Source: Streptomyces sp. NA04227
GTDB lineage: Bacteria > Actinomycetota > Actinomycetes > Streptomycetales > Streptomycetaceae
DNA length: 64,000 nt
Assembly: GCF_013364195.1 (NCBI RefSeq)
Contig: NZ_CP054918.1
Coordinates: forward strand, 2,159,001 to 2,223,000
Reading direction: 5' to 3'
The notes beneath the pieces were generated by a model. The model did not search any database. It saw only the letters and a program-made list of their open reading frames with translations, and was not told where the DNA came from. Made by a program: the position numbers and the translations under genes. Of this stretch, positions 17,974 to 27,820 are shown piece by piece; position 1 is the first letter of the stretch; each line of letters opens with the position of its first letter.

Positions 17974-18011
17974 GGGGCCGGTGACCTGCTACGGAGCAGG
18001 TCACCGGCCCC
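17974..18011 (+). terminator. Hairpin terminator after the copper ATPase
   Basis: A perfect 17-bp stem (17974-17990 with 17995-18011, left arm GGGGCCGGTGACCTGCT) with tetraloop ACGG, without a U-tract. It separates the copper gene from the riboswitch. Confidence 0.85.
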
Positions 18012-18063
18012 TGCTGGGTGCCCCGCCCCTGCGCCGCGCCCGGACCCCCTCTAGGCTGACCGG

Positions 18064-18260
18064 TGCAGTAGGTTCGCCCCGTCCGCCAGACGGGATGCGT
18101 CGCAAGAGGGAACCCGGTGGGAATCCGGGACTGCCCCGCAGCGGTGAACAGGAACGACCGCCGTCATACGCACTGGGTCCATGGAGGGCCTGGGAAGCGA
18201 CGGCCAGTAGGTGTCTCGTGTCCGCGAGACGTGCCCGTGAGTCCGAAGACCTGCCAACTG
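18064..18260 (+). ncRNA. Cobalamin (AdoCbl) riboswitch
   Basis: The leader contains GGTGGGAATCCGGGACTGCC, CCCGCAGCGGTGAACAGG and, near the 3' end, the B12 box GAGTCCGAAGACCTGCC at 18239-18255, as in class I cobalamin riboswitches. It lies about 180 bases upstream of metE on the same strand. With adenosylcobalamin bound it should shut off metE, so the cobalamin-dependent methionine synthase is used when B12 is plentiful. The expression platform must lie between about 18260 and the ribosome-binding site at 18431; I could not settle whether it acts on translation or termination. Confidence 0.95.
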
Positions 18261-18442
18261 CCCGCGTGCGGAACCTTCCGTGCGCGGACATCCCGGTGAC
18301 CTCGAGGGCGGGTCGGCGCACACATCGGACACAGCGACCGTGCTATCGCCGCGCGGGTCCCGGCCGTCCGGTCTGTTGCTCCCTTCGCGCTCTCGTCCCG
18401 TTCTCCGGGATCTCAGGGATTCGTCTCGCGAAGGAGATCTCC

Positions 18443-20767
18443 GTGACAGCCAAGTCCGCAGCCGCGGCGGCACGCGCCACCGTGTACGGCTACCCCCGCC
18501 AGGGTGGCAACCGGGACCTGAAGAAGGCCATCGAGGGCTACTGGAAGGGCCGCGTCGGCGCCGACGCCCTCCGGGCGACCGCGGCCGAGCTGCGCCGCAC
18601 CAACTGGCGGCAACTGACCGAGGCCGGTATCGACGAGGTACCGACCGGCGACTTCTCGTACTACGACCATGTCCTGGACACCACCGTCATGGTGGGCGCG
18701 ATCCCCGAGCGGCACCGTGAGGCCCTCGACGCGGACGCACTGGACGGGTACTTCGCCATGGCGCGAGGCACCCAGCGGGTCGCACCGCTGGAGATGACCA
18801 AGTGGTTCGACACCAACTACCACTATCTGGTCCCGGAGCTGGGCCCGGACACCCGCTTTCGCACCGACTCCCGCAAGCAGGTGGCGGAGCTGACCGAGGC
18901 CCTGGAACTGGGCCACACCGCCCGCCCGGTCCTGGTCGGCCCGGTCACCTATCTGCTGCTCGCCAAGCCCGCACCCGGCGTGGCCGAGGACTTCGACCCG
19001 CTCACGCTCCTGGACCGCCTGCTGCCCGTGTACGCCGAGGTCCTGGCCGACCTGCGCGCGGCCGGTGCGCGGTGGGTGCAACTGGACGAGCCCGCCCTGG
19101 CGCAGGACCGGAGCCCGGCCGAACTGAACGCCGCCGGGCGCGCCTACCGTGAACTGGGCACCCTCACCGACCGTCCCCAGCTGCTCGTCGCCTCCTACTT
19201 CGACCGCCTGGGCGCGGCCCTGCCGGTGCTGGCGAAGGCACCGGTCGACGGTCTCGCCCTGGACTTCACCGAGGCCGCCGCCGCCAACCTCGACGACCTC
19301 GCCGCGGTGGGCGGGCTGCCCGGCAAGCGGCTGGTCGCCGGTGTCGTGAACGGCCGCAACATCTGGATCAACGACCTGTCCAAGTCCCTTGCCACACTGG
19401 GCACTTTGCTCGGTCTGGCCGACCATGTGGATGTCGCCGCCTCCTGCTCGCTGCTGCACGTCCCGCTCGACGCGGCCGTCGAACGCGACATCGATCCGCA
19501 GATCCTGCGCTGGCTGGCCTTCGCCCGCCAGAAGAGCGCCGAGGTCGTCGCCCTGGCCAATGGCCTCACCCATGGCACCGGCTCGCTCACCGCGGAACTC
19601 TCCGCCAACCGCGCCGCCCTCGCCTCCCGGGCGCAGTCCCCGGTCACCCACGACCCCGCCGTACGCGCCCGGGCCGCCGCGGTCACCGACGCCGACGCCC
19701 GCCGCTCCCAGCCGTACGCCCGGCGGGCCGCGGCCCAGCGCGAACGTCTCGGCCTGCCCCTGCTGCCGACCACGACCATCGGTTCCTTCCCGCAGACCGG
19801 TGAACTGCGCACCGCGCGGGCGGACTTGCGTACGGGCCGGATCGACACGGCGGCGTACGAGGAGCGCATCGCCGCCGAGATCCGCGAGGTCGTGGCCTTC
19901 CAGGAGAAGGCGGGCCTGGACGTCCTGGTGCACGGCGAGCCCGAACGCAACGACATGGTGCAGTACTTCGCCGAGCGGCTCACCGGCTACCTCGCCACCC
20001 GGCACGGCTGGGTCCAGTCCTACGGCACCCGCTACGTCCGCCCGCCCGTCCTGGCGGGCGACATCTCCCGCCCCGAGCCCATGACGGTGCGCTGGGCCGA
20101 GTACGCCCAGTCGCTCACCGCCCGTCCGGTCAAGGGCATGCTGACCGGGCCGGTCACCATGCTCGCCTGGTCCTTCGTCCGTGACGACCAGCCCCTCGGT
20201 GAGACCGCGCGGCAGGTCGCGCTCGCCCTGCGCGACGAGGTCAACGACCTTGAAATTGCGGGCACTTCGGTGATCCAGGTGGACGAGCCCGCGCTGCGCG
20301 AGACACTGCCGCTGCGCGCCGCCCGGCACCCGGAGTACCTCGCCTGGGCCACCGAGGCCTTCCGGCTGACCACCGGCGGCGTACGGCCGGACACCCAGAT
20401 CCACACCCATATGTGCTACGCGGAGTTCGGCGACATCCTCGCCGCCATCGACGCGCTGGACGCGGACGTCATCAGCCTGGAGGCCGCCCGCTCCCACATG
20501 CAGGTCGCCCGCGAACTCGCCAAGGCGGACTACCCGCGCGAGGTCGGCCCCGGCGTCTACGACATCCACTCCCCGCGCGTGCCCGACGAGGAGGAAGTAA
20601 CGGCCCTGCTGCGCAAGGGACTTGAGGCGATCCCGGCCGAGCGCCTGTGGGTCAATCCGGACTGCGGCCTGAAGACCCGCGGCTGGCCCGAGACCCGTGC
20701 CGCCCTGCACGAACTCACCGCCGCGGCCCGGACTCTGCGCGAAGCCCTGCGCACGGCCGGGGGCTGA
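18443..20767 (+). CDS. metE: Cobalamin-independent methionine synthase
   Basis: 774 residues from a GTG with AAGGAG seven bases upstream; the in-frame extension over the riboswitch is not coding. It transfers the methyl group of 5-methyltetrahydropteroyltri-glutamate to homocysteine, the last step of methionine synthesis, in the cytosol. The N-terminal half ([20 protein letters not shown]) and the C-terminal half ([14 protein letters not shown]) are the two barrels of the family. The zinc site is visible as HTHMCYAEF and [11 protein letters not shown]. Length matches the family (about 750-770). Expressed when the upstream riboswitch is not bound by B12. Confidence 0.98.
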   Translation: MTAKSAAAAARATVYGYPRQGGNRDLKKAIEGYWKGRVGADALRATAAELRRTNWRQLTEAGIDEVPTGDFSYYDHVLDTTVMVGAIPERHREALDADALDGYFAMARGTQRVAPLEMTKWFDTNYHYLVPELGPDTRFRTDSRKQVAELTEALELGHTARPVLVGPVTYLLLAKPAPGVAEDFDPLTLLDRLLPVYAEVLADLRAAGARWVQLDEPALAQDRSPAELNAAGRAYRELGTLTDRPQLLVASYFDRLGAALPVLAKAPVDGLALDFTEAAAANLDDLAAVGGLPGKRLVAGVVNGRNIWINDLSKSLATLGTLLGLADHVDVAASCSLLHVPLDAAVERDIDPQILRWLAFARQKSAEVVALANGLTHGTGSLTAELSANRAALASRAQSPVTHDPAVRARAAAVTDADARRSQPYARRAAAQRERLGLPLLPTTTIGSFPQTGELRTARADLRTGRIDTAAYEERIAAEIREVVAFQEKAGLDVLVHGEPERNDMVQYFAERLTGYLATRHGWVQSYGTRYVRPPVLAGDISRPEPMTVRWAEYAQSLTARPVKGMLTGPVTMLAWSFVRDDQPLGETARQVALALRDEVNDLEIAGTSVIQVDEPALRETLPLRAARHPEYLAWATEAFRLTTGGVRPDTQIHTHMCYAEFGDILAAIDALDADVISLEAARSHMQVARELAKADYPREVGPGVYDIHSPRVPDEEEVTALLRKGLEAIPAERLWVNPDCGLKTRGWPETRAALHELTAAARTLREALRTAGG

Positions 20768-20771
20768 CGTC

Positions 20772-20811
20772 CGGCCTGTGCAGGGGGTGGGCTCACCTCC
20801 TGCACAGGCCG
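20772..20811 (+). terminator. Hairpin terminator after metE
   Basis: A 13-bp stem (CGGCCTGTGCAGG at 20772-20784 with 20799-20811), loop of 14 nt, begins 4 bases after the metE stop. Confidence 0.8.
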
Positions 20812-21037
20812 TCGCCGCCGGGCCGCGCGGCGGGACTACGGCCCGCTCCCGCCAGGCCCCGCCCCGCCCCGCCAAGAGCTCCCCGCGCACGCTGAACTCC
20901 GCAGCGCCACGGCCGCGTTCACCGCTCGGTCCACCCGGTCGCCGTGTAGCGTCGAGGACGAGGATTCCCGCGGCTTTCGACGTGCAGGGTCCCCGGGGTC
21001 GCCGAGGTTCCCGGGCCGCGGAGGATGCGGAGGGCTC

Positions 21038-22576
21038 ATGTGGTCGGCCCCGGTCTCGGCAGCCGCCTTTCTGCCCCATGTGGTCAGGGCCGCAAGGGAA
21101 GCCGGGTTCAGTTCACTGCTCGTGGTCCTCGCGCGCGGTGCCGACGCGGCGCCCCTGCAACGCGAACTCACCCGTGAGTGGACGAGCATCCACGACGTCA
21201 CCGGGCATCTGGTCGCCGTGCTCTGCCCCGAACCCGCCACCGCCAAGTCGCCGATCACCACCTTCACTTCGATGTCCGGCCGCTTCCTGCGCGACGTGGC
21301 ACAGATGCACGACCTCAGGGTGTTCCCGCTCGGCGGCGGCTACGCCGAACTGGCCGGGGAACTGGTCATGTCCGTGAGCCGCCACTCCGAGCCCGGTACG
21401 CGGATCGACGGACACTCCTACACGGCGGCGCCGTTCACCCCGCGCGAGCACCACCTCGCCTGGACCGAGGCCGCCTCCCGCTGCGCCACCCATTTCGGAA
21501 TCCCCGAAGCGGACCTGCCCGCCCTCCTGTTGCTCGACTTCCCGGAACCCTCGGCCCTGCTGCTGACCCTGCGGCCGGACTCTCCGCTCTCCCCGTACCG
21601 CCTGTGCAAGGAGATCGCCGAGCAACTGGGCTGCACCAAACGCGCCGCCGCGCTGTTCGCCGAGGCCGAGGAACTCGCCCGTGCGGAAGTGCTCTTGGCG
21701 GCGAGGGCCGAGCGGGGCGGCGGCAGGGCGGACGGGCCGGCGGACGACGAGGCCGCTGTCGAGGCCGAGCGGGCGCGGCTGCTCGCCGTACTCGACGATC
21801 CGCTGTCGGCACACCTGGATGCGGAACTACGTGCCGCCTACGCGGGGTTGGACCAGCACCTGTGCCGCGTCGAGGACGTGGAACCGGACCTCGTCGCCCA
21901 ATGGCGTACGCGGCTCGGCGAGTTGACGTCGTCCGGAGCACCCGTGACCGTACGGGACGCGCTCCATCTGCTCTTCGACGTGCTCGGCCGGGTACGCGCC
22001 GAGGGAAGCGGCGGGCGGCGATGGCTGGGCCTGCACCGCAAGGCGCGGAAGGTGCTCCGTGCGACGGCCGAGGCCCTCGGCGTGGAGCTGGACTGGGATC
22101 TGTCGGCCGAGGATCCGGTGGGCGCCGCGCTGGATCGCTTCGACCGGCGCCGGGACCGGTGTCGCGCCAGGGCCGAGGAGGAGCCTCTGGCCCGGGAGCG
22201 GGCACAGGTGCTGCTGCGGGGTACGCGGGAGCGGCTGGCCGTCGTGGGACGGGAGCTGTCGGAGATCCGTGACCGGGCCCGGGCGGAGGGCGGGACGGTG
22301 GCCGCCGCGGAGCGGGCCGCGCATCGGCTGCTCGGCGTTTCGGCGGCCGAGGAGCGCCAGGGACACGCCGGGCTGGACGGCTACCGGGTCCGGGTGGTCC
22401 GGGAACCCGAAGCGGCCGCTCCCCGCGCCGCGCACCCCGCCACTCCCTTGGCCCGGCCGGGCGCCTCGGCCACGGCCAACAACGTCTCGGGCCACGCGGA
22501 GCTGCACGGACCCGTGGTCCAGGCCCGCGACATCAGCGGTGGTATCCACATCCACCCGCCGCCGGACCGGACGTGA
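21038..22576 (+). CDS. Unknown protein with C-terminal VVQARDISGG-type tail
   Basis: 512 residues, ATG at 21038; not recognised overall. Residues about 1-330 include alpha/beta sequence (FSSLLVVLARGADAAPLQREL; HLVAVLCPEPA). A charged helical region follows (about 330-440), rich in Arg and Glu (RRRDRCRARAEEEPLARERAQVLL). The last 40 residues contain NNVSGHAELHGPVVQARDIS and end in GGIHIH and PPPDRT. I recall this G-x-V-V-Q-A-R-D-I-x-G-G-I/V-H module at the ends or linkers of actinobacterial signalling and defence-type proteins, where it may mediate complex formation. Monocistronic and followed by a convergent hairpin. Confidence 0.8.
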   Translation: MWSAPVSAAAFLPHVVRAAREAGFSSLLVVLARGADAAPLQRELTREWTSIHDVTGHLVAVLCPEPATAKSPITTFTSMSGRFLRDVAQMHDLRVFPLGGGYAELAGELVMSVSRHSEPGTRIDGHSYTAAPFTPREHHLAWTEAASRCATHFGIPEADLPALLLLDFPEPSALLLTLRPDSPLSPYRLCKEIAEQLGCTKRAAALFAEAEELARAEVLLAARAERGGGRADGPADDEAAVEAERARLLAVLDDPLSAHLDAELRAAYAGLDQHLCRVEDVEPDLVAQWRTRLGELTSSGAPVTVRDALHLLFDVLGRVRAEGSGGRRWLGLHRKARKVLRATAEALGVELDWDLSAEDPVGAALDRFDRRRDRCRARAEEEPLARERAQVLLRGTRERLAVVGRELSEIRDRARAEGGTVAAAERAAHRLLGVSAAEERQGHAGLDGYRVRVVREPEAAAPRAAHPATPLARPGASATANNVSGHAELHGPVVQARDISGGIHIHPPPDRT

Positions 22577-22594
22577 GCGGGACGCGGCAAAACA

Positions 22595-22628
22595 GCGGCA
22601 ACCGGCGCCGAAAAGCGCCGGTTGCCGC
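22595..22628. terminator. Bidirectional hairpin terminator
   Basis: A perfect 14-bp stem (GCGGCAACCGGCGC, 22595-22608, with 22615-22628) and 6-nt loop CGAAAA lie between the two convergent genes. Confidence 0.85.
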
Positions 22629-22649
22629 ATAACCCGTAGGGCTGCCCGG

Positions 22650-24095
22650 TCAGGCGACCGCACCCGGGAAGGTCGGGTACTCGACCCCGGAGACGTGCTG
22701 GACGACCCGGATGACCTGGCAGGAGTAGCCGAACTCGTTGTCGTACCAGAGGTAGAGGATGGCGTTGTCGCCCTCGACCTTGGTGGCACCGGCGTCGACG
22801 ATCGAGGCGTGCCGCGAGCCGATGAAGTCGTTCGAGACCGCGTCGGGGGCGCTGGTGAAGTCGATCTGGCGCTTGAGCGGCGAGGTCAGCGAGACGTTGC
22901 GGAGGTAGTCGAGGACGTCCTCGCGGGTGGTCTCGCGGGCCAGCTGCAGGTTGAGGATGGCGATCGAGACGTCCGGGACCGGGACGCGGATCGAGCTGCC
23001 GGTGATCTTCGCCTTGAGGTCGGGCAGCGCCTTGGCGACGGCCGAGGCGGCACCGGTCTCGGTGATGACCATGTTCAGCGGCGCGGAGCGGCCACGGCGC
23101 TCGGACTTGTGGTAGTTGTCCAGCAGGTTCTGGTCGTTGGTGAACGAGTGGACGGTCTCCACGTGGCCGCGCAGTACGCCGTACTCGTCCTCCATCGCCT
23201 TCAGCGGCGGGACGATCGCGTTGGTGGTGCAGGAGGCGCAGGACAGGATCTGCTCGTCGGGCTTGATCATGTCGTGGTTGACGCCGTGCACGATGTTGGG
23301 CACGTCGCCCTTGCCCGGAGCGGTCAGTACGACCTTGTCGACGCCGGGGCGCAGGTGCTTGGACAGGCCCTCGCGGTCGCGCCACTTGCCGGTGTTGTCG
23401 ATGAGGATGGCGTCCTTGATGCCGTACGCCGTGTAGTCGACCTCGGAGGGGTCGTTGGCGTAGATCACCTTGATCGCGTTGCCGTTGGCGACGATCGTGC
23501 TGTTCGCCTCGTCGACGGTGATCGTGCCCTGGAACTGACCGTGGATGGAGTCCCGGCGCAGCAGCGAGGCGCGCTTGACGAGGTCCCCGGCACCGCCGCC
23601 GCGGACCACGACGGCGCGCAGCCTGAGGCCGTTGCCGGAGCCCGCCTTCTCGATGAGCAGCCGGGCGACGAGGCGGCCGATGCGGCCGAAGCCGTAGAGG
23701 ACGACGTCGCGGCCCTCGCGGCGCTCGATCTTGTTCGCCCCGGTGGCACCGGCGACGGCCTCGGCGGTGAACTCCCGCACGGTGAGGCCGCGCTCGTCGC
23801 TGCGGTAGGTCGCCGCGAGCATGCCCAGGTCGATCTGGGACGGGCCGAGGTCGAGCTCGGTCAGGGCCTGCAGGAACGGCATCGTCTCGGTGACGGACAG
23901 CTCCTGGCCTGCTATCTGCCGGGCGAACCGGTGGGTCTTCAGGATGCTGACGACCGACTTGTTCACCAGGGAGCGGCTGTGCAGCAGGACGGTGACGTCC
24001 CGCTCGCGGTGCAGCTTCCCGATGATCGGAATCATCGACTCCGCGATCTCCTCGCGGTGCATCCAGTTGGTGAACGAGTCCTCATTGACAGTCAC
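22650..24095 (-). CDS. gap: Glyceraldehyde-3-phosphate dehydrogenase, N-terminally extended type
   Basis: 481 residues, against about 335 for the usual enzyme. The first 128 residues are an extra helical domain (EEIAESMIPIIGKLHRERDV...). The Rossmann motif GFGRIGR is at 135-141 and the catalytic cysteine is C289 in SCASCTTNAI. The C-terminal part has the expected HxSxTxDQ-like segment (VHSFTNDQNLLDNYHK). It interconverts glyceraldehyde-3-phosphate and 1,3-bisphosphoglycerate. Extended forms occur in actinomycetes and proteobacteria alongside the standard enzyme, and may serve gluconeogenesis or NADPH supply; that choice cannot be made here. GTG start with no strong Shine-Dalgarno box. Confidence 0.95.
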   Translation of the reverse strand: MTVNEDSFTNWMHREEIAESMIPIIGKLHRERDVTVLLHSRSLVNKSVVSILKTHRFARQIAGQELSVTETMPFLQALTELDLGPSQIDLGMLAATYRSDERGLTVREFTAEAVAGATGANKIERREGRDVVLYGFGRIGRLVARLLIEKAGSGNGLRLRAVVVRGGGAGDLVKRASLLRRDSIHGQFQGTITVDEANSTIVANGNAIKVIYANDPSEVDYTAYGIKDAILIDNTGKWRDREGLSKHLRPGVDKVVLTAPGKGDVPNIVHGVNHDMIKPDEQILSCASCTTNAIVPPLKAMEDEYGVLRGHVETVHSFTNDQNLLDNYHKSERRGRSAPLNMVITETGAASAVAKALPDLKAKITGSSIRVPVPDVSIAILNLQLARETTREDVLDYLRNVSLTSPLKRQIDFTSAPDAVSNDFIGSRHASIVDAGATKVEGDNAILYLWYDNEFGYSCQVIRVVQHVSGVEYPTFPGAVA

Positions 24096-24431
24096 AGGCT
24101 TATCTTTCGAGCTAGGCGACGCTCATATGCTAACGTCCGCCGATTTGATCATCGACGGCCACCTGCCCCGCCCACCTGCCGCCGCGCCGCCGTCGGCCCG
24201 CCCATCCGCCCCCGTACGGCCCGGTTTTCGCGGACTCGGCACCCGTACGACAAGGCGCGGCCGGGGAACACTTCGGTGCGGATGAGGCAAAGGTCACATG
24301 GGGGCGGAGTGCCGATCCCTGCGGCGGCCAACTCGCAGTCGGCAGCGCCTGCTTGGGCTCCGGCCCGGGACGAGGACCCTTCGACTCGTGTCAACTTGTG
24401 TCAACTCGTGCCGGCTGTATCGAGGCAGCGA
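24096..24431. other. Upstream region of gap, no gene seen
   Basis: 336 bases between the stop of the sensor kinase and the gap start, both on the minus strand. It contains the gap promoter. The relatively AT-rich stretch near 24120-24160 is the likely site, but I cannot name a -10/-35 pair with confidence. No hairpin terminator for the kinase was found near 24432. Confidence 0.4.
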
Positions 24432-25766
24432 TCAGCCCCGGCTCTTGTCGTTCTCCCGTGCCGGGGGCAGCCGCAGTACGAAGGAGGCGCCGCCGCGGGC
24501 GCCGGGGCCCGCGGTGAGGGTGCCGCCGTGGGCGTGGGCGACCCAGGAGGCGATGGACAGGCCGAGACCGGTGGAGCCCGAGCCGCTGCGGAACCGCTCG
24601 AACAGGGCGCCCGCCACCTGCGGGGGCAGGCCCGGGCCCGCGTCGTCGACGGTCACGATGCCGCTCGCCGAGACGGTGATCCGCACGTCGGCCGCCTCCC
24701 CGGGCGCGTGCCCGTGGGTGAGGGCGTTGCCGAGCAGATTGGCGACCGCCCTGCGCACCAGGTCGGGGTCGGCGAACACCACGGACGGCTCGGCCTCGAC
24801 GGCGACGCGGTGTCCCTCGGCGGGGGTGTCCGCCACGACCGACTCGACGAGCTGGTCCAGGCGCAGCGGTTCGCGGGCGAGCGTCGCCGTGCCGGACATC
24901 AGCCGGGCCCGGGTGAGCAGCCCGTCGACCAGGCCGCCCATGGATTCGGACAGGCGCAGGGTGCGCCGCAGCACGTCCGAGGGGTCGGTCTCGCCGCGCA
25001 GCCCGGTCTCGGCGAGCATCCGCAGCGACGCGGTCGGGGTGCGCAGGTCGTGGGCGGCGTCGGCGAGGAAGGCCTCCTGCTGGCCGAGGGCCGCGAGGGC
25101 GGGCCGGATGGCGCGCCCGGACAGCAGGTGCCCGACCACCGCCGACATGGCGACCAGGACCGCGCAGGCGCCGGTCACCAGCCAGGCGAGCCGCCGGTGG
25201 TCCGCGCGCTGCTCCGAGGCGTCGGACCAGGTGACCAGGGCGCCCTCGGGCCGGGTGTTCTCGTCGGTCTCGGCCGGGTAGTACGGCAGCGCGAACACCC
25301 GGACCGGGTCACCGCCCGGGGTGCGCCGGTCGAAGGCCACCTCGCCGTCCTCGCGCACCGCGGCCGCGGCCACGTCCCGTACGACCGAGGAGCGCAGCGG
25401 CAGGCAGGGTTTCTCCGGGGCGTGCTCGACGTTCAGCCGCAGCTTCCCGCCGGAGTGCCTGGCCGTGAGGATCGTCAGCGGCGGGCAGTCGGTGTCCACG
25501 GTGTCGACCAGGACGCGGGTGTCGAGGCCGCCGTTCTCGTCGATCTCCAGCAGGCCCAGGTCCCAGCTGGTGTCCGCGTTCATGGTCTGGTCGAGCTGCG
25601 CCCGCCACCGCTGGGCGTCGCTGCGTACCGCGAAGGCCCCCATGGCCACCACGCCGACGGCGCTGGTGAGCGCGAAGAGCACGGTGATCCGCCGACGGAG
25701 CCTGCGCACCCGGGCCGTGGGCGTGAGCGGACGCGAGCGTCGCCGACGCGGCACTCGCACTCTCAT
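24432..25766 (-). CDS. Orphan sensor histidine kinase
   Basis: 444 residues; GGGGAG lies 6 nt before the ATG. A basic N terminus, TM1 (27-47), an extracytoplasmic domain of about 145 residues with cysteines C94 and C121, and TM2 (193-215) come first. The H-box follows as AAHDLRTPTASL, with H239, the phosphorylated residue. Then the ATP-binding region: ANLLGNALTHG (N box), VDDAGPGLP (G1), STGLGLSIASWVAHAHGG (G2). It is a membrane-bound kinase that should sense an outside signal, yet no response regulator adjoins it. It lies 86 bases after the M50 protease in the same direction, as the third gene after the leader peptide, so it may sense that peptide. Confidence 0.93.
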   Translation of the reverse strand: MRVRVPRRRRSRPLTPTARVRRLRRRITVLFALTSAVGVVAMGAFAVRSDAQRWRAQLDQTMNADTSWDLGLLEIDENGGLDTRVLVDTVDTDCPPLTILTARHSGGKLRLNVEHAPEKPCLPLRSSVVRDVAAAAVREDGEVAFDRRTPGGDPVRVFALPYYPAETDENTRPEGALVTWSDASEQRADHRRLAWLVTGACAVLVAMSAVVGHLLSGRAIRPALAALGQQEAFLADAAHDLRTPTASLRMLAETGLRGETDPSDVLRRTLRLSESMGGLVDGLLTRARLMSGTATLAREPLRLDQLVESVVADTPAEGHRVAVEAEPSVVFADPDLVRRAVANLLGNALTHGHAPGEAADVRITVSASGIVTVDDAGPGLPPQVAGALFERFRSGSGSTGLGLSIASWVAHAHGGTLTAGPGARGGASFVLRLPPARENDKSRG

Positions 25767-25852
25767 CGCGAACTCCCCTGCACAGGCGGCACCGGCACCG
25801 GGTCACCATATCCACGCAGATCACCCGTGCGGTAAACGCGCGTCCGTCCCGC

Positions 25853-27694
25853 TCAGCGGCAGAGCAGCGGGCCGAGGGAGAGGCCGAGGAGGGTGGCACA
25901 GTCCTGCTCTTCGGCGGACGGCTCGGGCTCCGGCTCGTTCTTGGCGGGCTTCTCCTCCGCGGCGGGCCGCTCCTCGGCGGCGGAGGGCTCGGGCTCGGCG
26001 CTCGGTTCCCGCGGGGACGGCGAACTCTCCGCCTTCTCCTGCCCCTTGTCGCTCGTACCCGGCCGCTCGGTCGGCGCCGCAGCCGACGGCTCGCTCGGCG
26101 CACCGGTCGCGGTGTCGCGCGGAGCCTCGTCCTGGGGTGCGGGTTTGGTGTCGTGGGGGTGGGTGGGGCTGGGTGCGGGTGTGGGGGTGGTGGTGCGGGT
26201 GGGGCGGTGTGCGGTGGTCGGCTGTGGTGAGGGGATCAGGGCCCAGGCGATGAGGGCGAGGGAGGCGGCGAGGGCCAGGGTGAGGAAGGCGGCGCGGCGG
26301 CGTCGGCGGGTGAGGCGTGCGGCGAACGCGGCCCGGGTCTTCTCGGGGACGTAGCGGCGGATGAGGAAGCCGAGCAGGGAGCTGAGGAGTTGCCAGCAGA
26401 TGAGGAGGACGCCGACGAGGGGGAGCAGGAGCAGGATGATCTGCAGGAGGGCGGAGGCGACGCCGAGGACGGGGTGGGGGTTGTTGAGGGCTTCGTCGGC
26501 GAGGTTGTGGGTGGAGTCGAGGGCGGAGGCTGTCCATTGGGGCAGGCGGGTGAGGACGATGGCGAGTTGGACGGCGAGGGCGGGCAGGACGGTGAGGACC
26601 CAGACGGTGACGACGATTTGGGGCCAGCGTTTGAGGGCGTCGAGGCGGGCGTCGGCGGGTTTGCGCAGGACGGCGTGTTTGAGGATGGGGCCGATGTATT
26701 TGAAGAGGTCGGGGATGCCGACGAGGTCGGAGACGATGTAGTAGCCGTCGAAGCGGAGGGTGGGCAGGAGTTGTTGGGCCATCTCGAGGTTGGTGAAGAG
26801 GATGGCGGCGAGGATGACGGGGTTGTGGGTGTTGAGGTAGGCGGCGATGAGGGCGAGGACGAAGATCCCGTTGAAGTAGACGCCGCCGAGGTCGGTGCGT
26901 AGGCGTCCGGCGCGGCCCAGGCGGTAGGAGTTGGTGACGTCGGTGTAGAAGGCGGGCCAGACGAGGTAGATGCCGCAGCCCATGACGCCGGGTTTGACTT
27001 TGCCGTAGCGGCAGGCGGCGGCGTGGCCGCATTCGTGGAAGGCGGAGGAGGTCAGGGTCAGGGTGACCACGATGAGTACGGAGTTGGGGCTGGCCATCGA
27101 GGTGGCAACGGCGGTGCCGACGTCCTGGGAGAGGAACACCCACACCTCGCCGACCAGGACCGTGGCGACGACCGCCATCAGTACCAGTGGTGTGAACAGC
27201 CAGGCGAACAGGCCCGCGATGAACCACGTCGCCCGCTCGGAGAGCACCGCTTTACGGAACCGCAGGGTCAGGAAACTGTTCGCCTTCGGAATCTCCGGCG
27301 GCGAACCGTCGCTGTACCGCGTGATCCCCAACGGCGCCAACTTCTTGTCCATCAGATACGCGACGTGCTCGGCGGTGAAGGCACGCCCGCTGAGCTTGCC
27401 CAGTTCCTCGGCCACCTTCGCCATGACGGCATAACCGCCTTGCGTCGCCCCGGACTTGGCGCGGCGCTTTCCGGCGGGTTCCGGTTCCGCGGTGCGCTCG
27501 TGCTCCGCGATGAGTTTCGTGGCCTGGTACAGCAGCGGCGGCAGATGAATGACCTGCCCGTCGAAACGGTGCACCAGATGAGGCGGGACGCGATATCCGG
27601 ATCCCGTGAACTCGCCGACCAGTTCGGTGCCTTCGGTCAGTCCCGGCACGGGGTAATCGGCAGGCGGTGCGGTCTTTTCCGAGGGGCTGGACAC
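25853..27694 (-). CDS. Site-2 (M50) family intramembrane metalloprotease with N-terminal winged-helix-like domain
   Basis: 613 residues. Residues 30-130 resemble the winged-helix (PqqD/RRE-like) domain in front of 'peptide zinc metalloproteases' such as YydH. The HExxH motif is HECGH at 220-224 inside a membrane segment, and the third ligand is probably D316 in RFDGYY. About seven membrane segments span 156-487. A basic patch (RRRRR, 463-467) precedes the last one, so the following tail of 125 residues is outside. That tail is a Pro/Glu/Thr-rich stalk ending with cysteines C599 and C612. Such enzymes cleave membrane-embedded or leader peptides. The short peptide gene immediately upstream is the likely substrate. 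GTG start; the nearest AGGAG lies 18 nt upstream, so the start is not firm. Confidence 0.9.
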   Translation of the reverse strand: MSSPSEKTAPPADYPVPGLTEGTELVGEFTGSGYRVPPHLVHRFDGQVIHLPPLLYQATKLIAEHERTAEPEPAGKRRAKSGATQGGYAVMAKVAEELGKLSGRAFTAEHVAYLMDKKLAPLGITRYSDGSPPEIPKANSFLTLRFRKAVLSERATWFIAGLFAWLFTPLVLMAVVATVLVGEVWVFLSQDVGTAVATSMASPNSVLIVVTLTLTSSAFHECGHAAACRYGKVKPGVMGCGIYLVWPAFYTDVTNSYRLGRAGRLRTDLGGVYFNGIFVLALIAAYLNTHNPVILAAILFTNLEMAQQLLPTLRFDGYYIVSDLVGIPDLFKYIGPILKHAVLRKPADARLDALKRWPQIVVTVWVLTVLPALAVQLAIVLTRLPQWTASALDSTHNLADEALNNPHPVLGVASALLQIILLLLPLVGVLLICWQLLSSLLGFLIRRYVPEKTRAAFAARLTRRRRRAAFLTLALAASLALIAWALIPSPQPTTAHRPTRTTTPTPAPSPTHPHDTKPAPQDEAPRDTATGAPSEPSAAAPTERPGTSDKGQEKAESSPSPREPSAEPEPSAAEERPAAEEKPAKNEPEPEPSAEEQDCATLLGLSLGPLLCR

Positions 27695-27820
27695 TCGCGT
27701 ATTGATGACGATCTCCTACGGCGGACTGCCGGTGGTCACGGCCCGGAAAGGCATGACGGCTACTGCACGGACAACGAGCCGCGCACGGTGCCGGTCACGC
27801 CCGTACCGGGCACGGCCGGG

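Noticed and set aside
17981..18442. N-terminal extension of MetE over the riboswitch
   Set aside because: The region is a structured RNA leader; AAGGAG fits the GTG at 18443 and MetE length is normal from there.
22059..25835. A 1258-codon plus-strand frame over gap and the sensor kinase
   Set aside because: Opposite strand to two certain genes with catalytic motifs; the frame is open because of GC composition.
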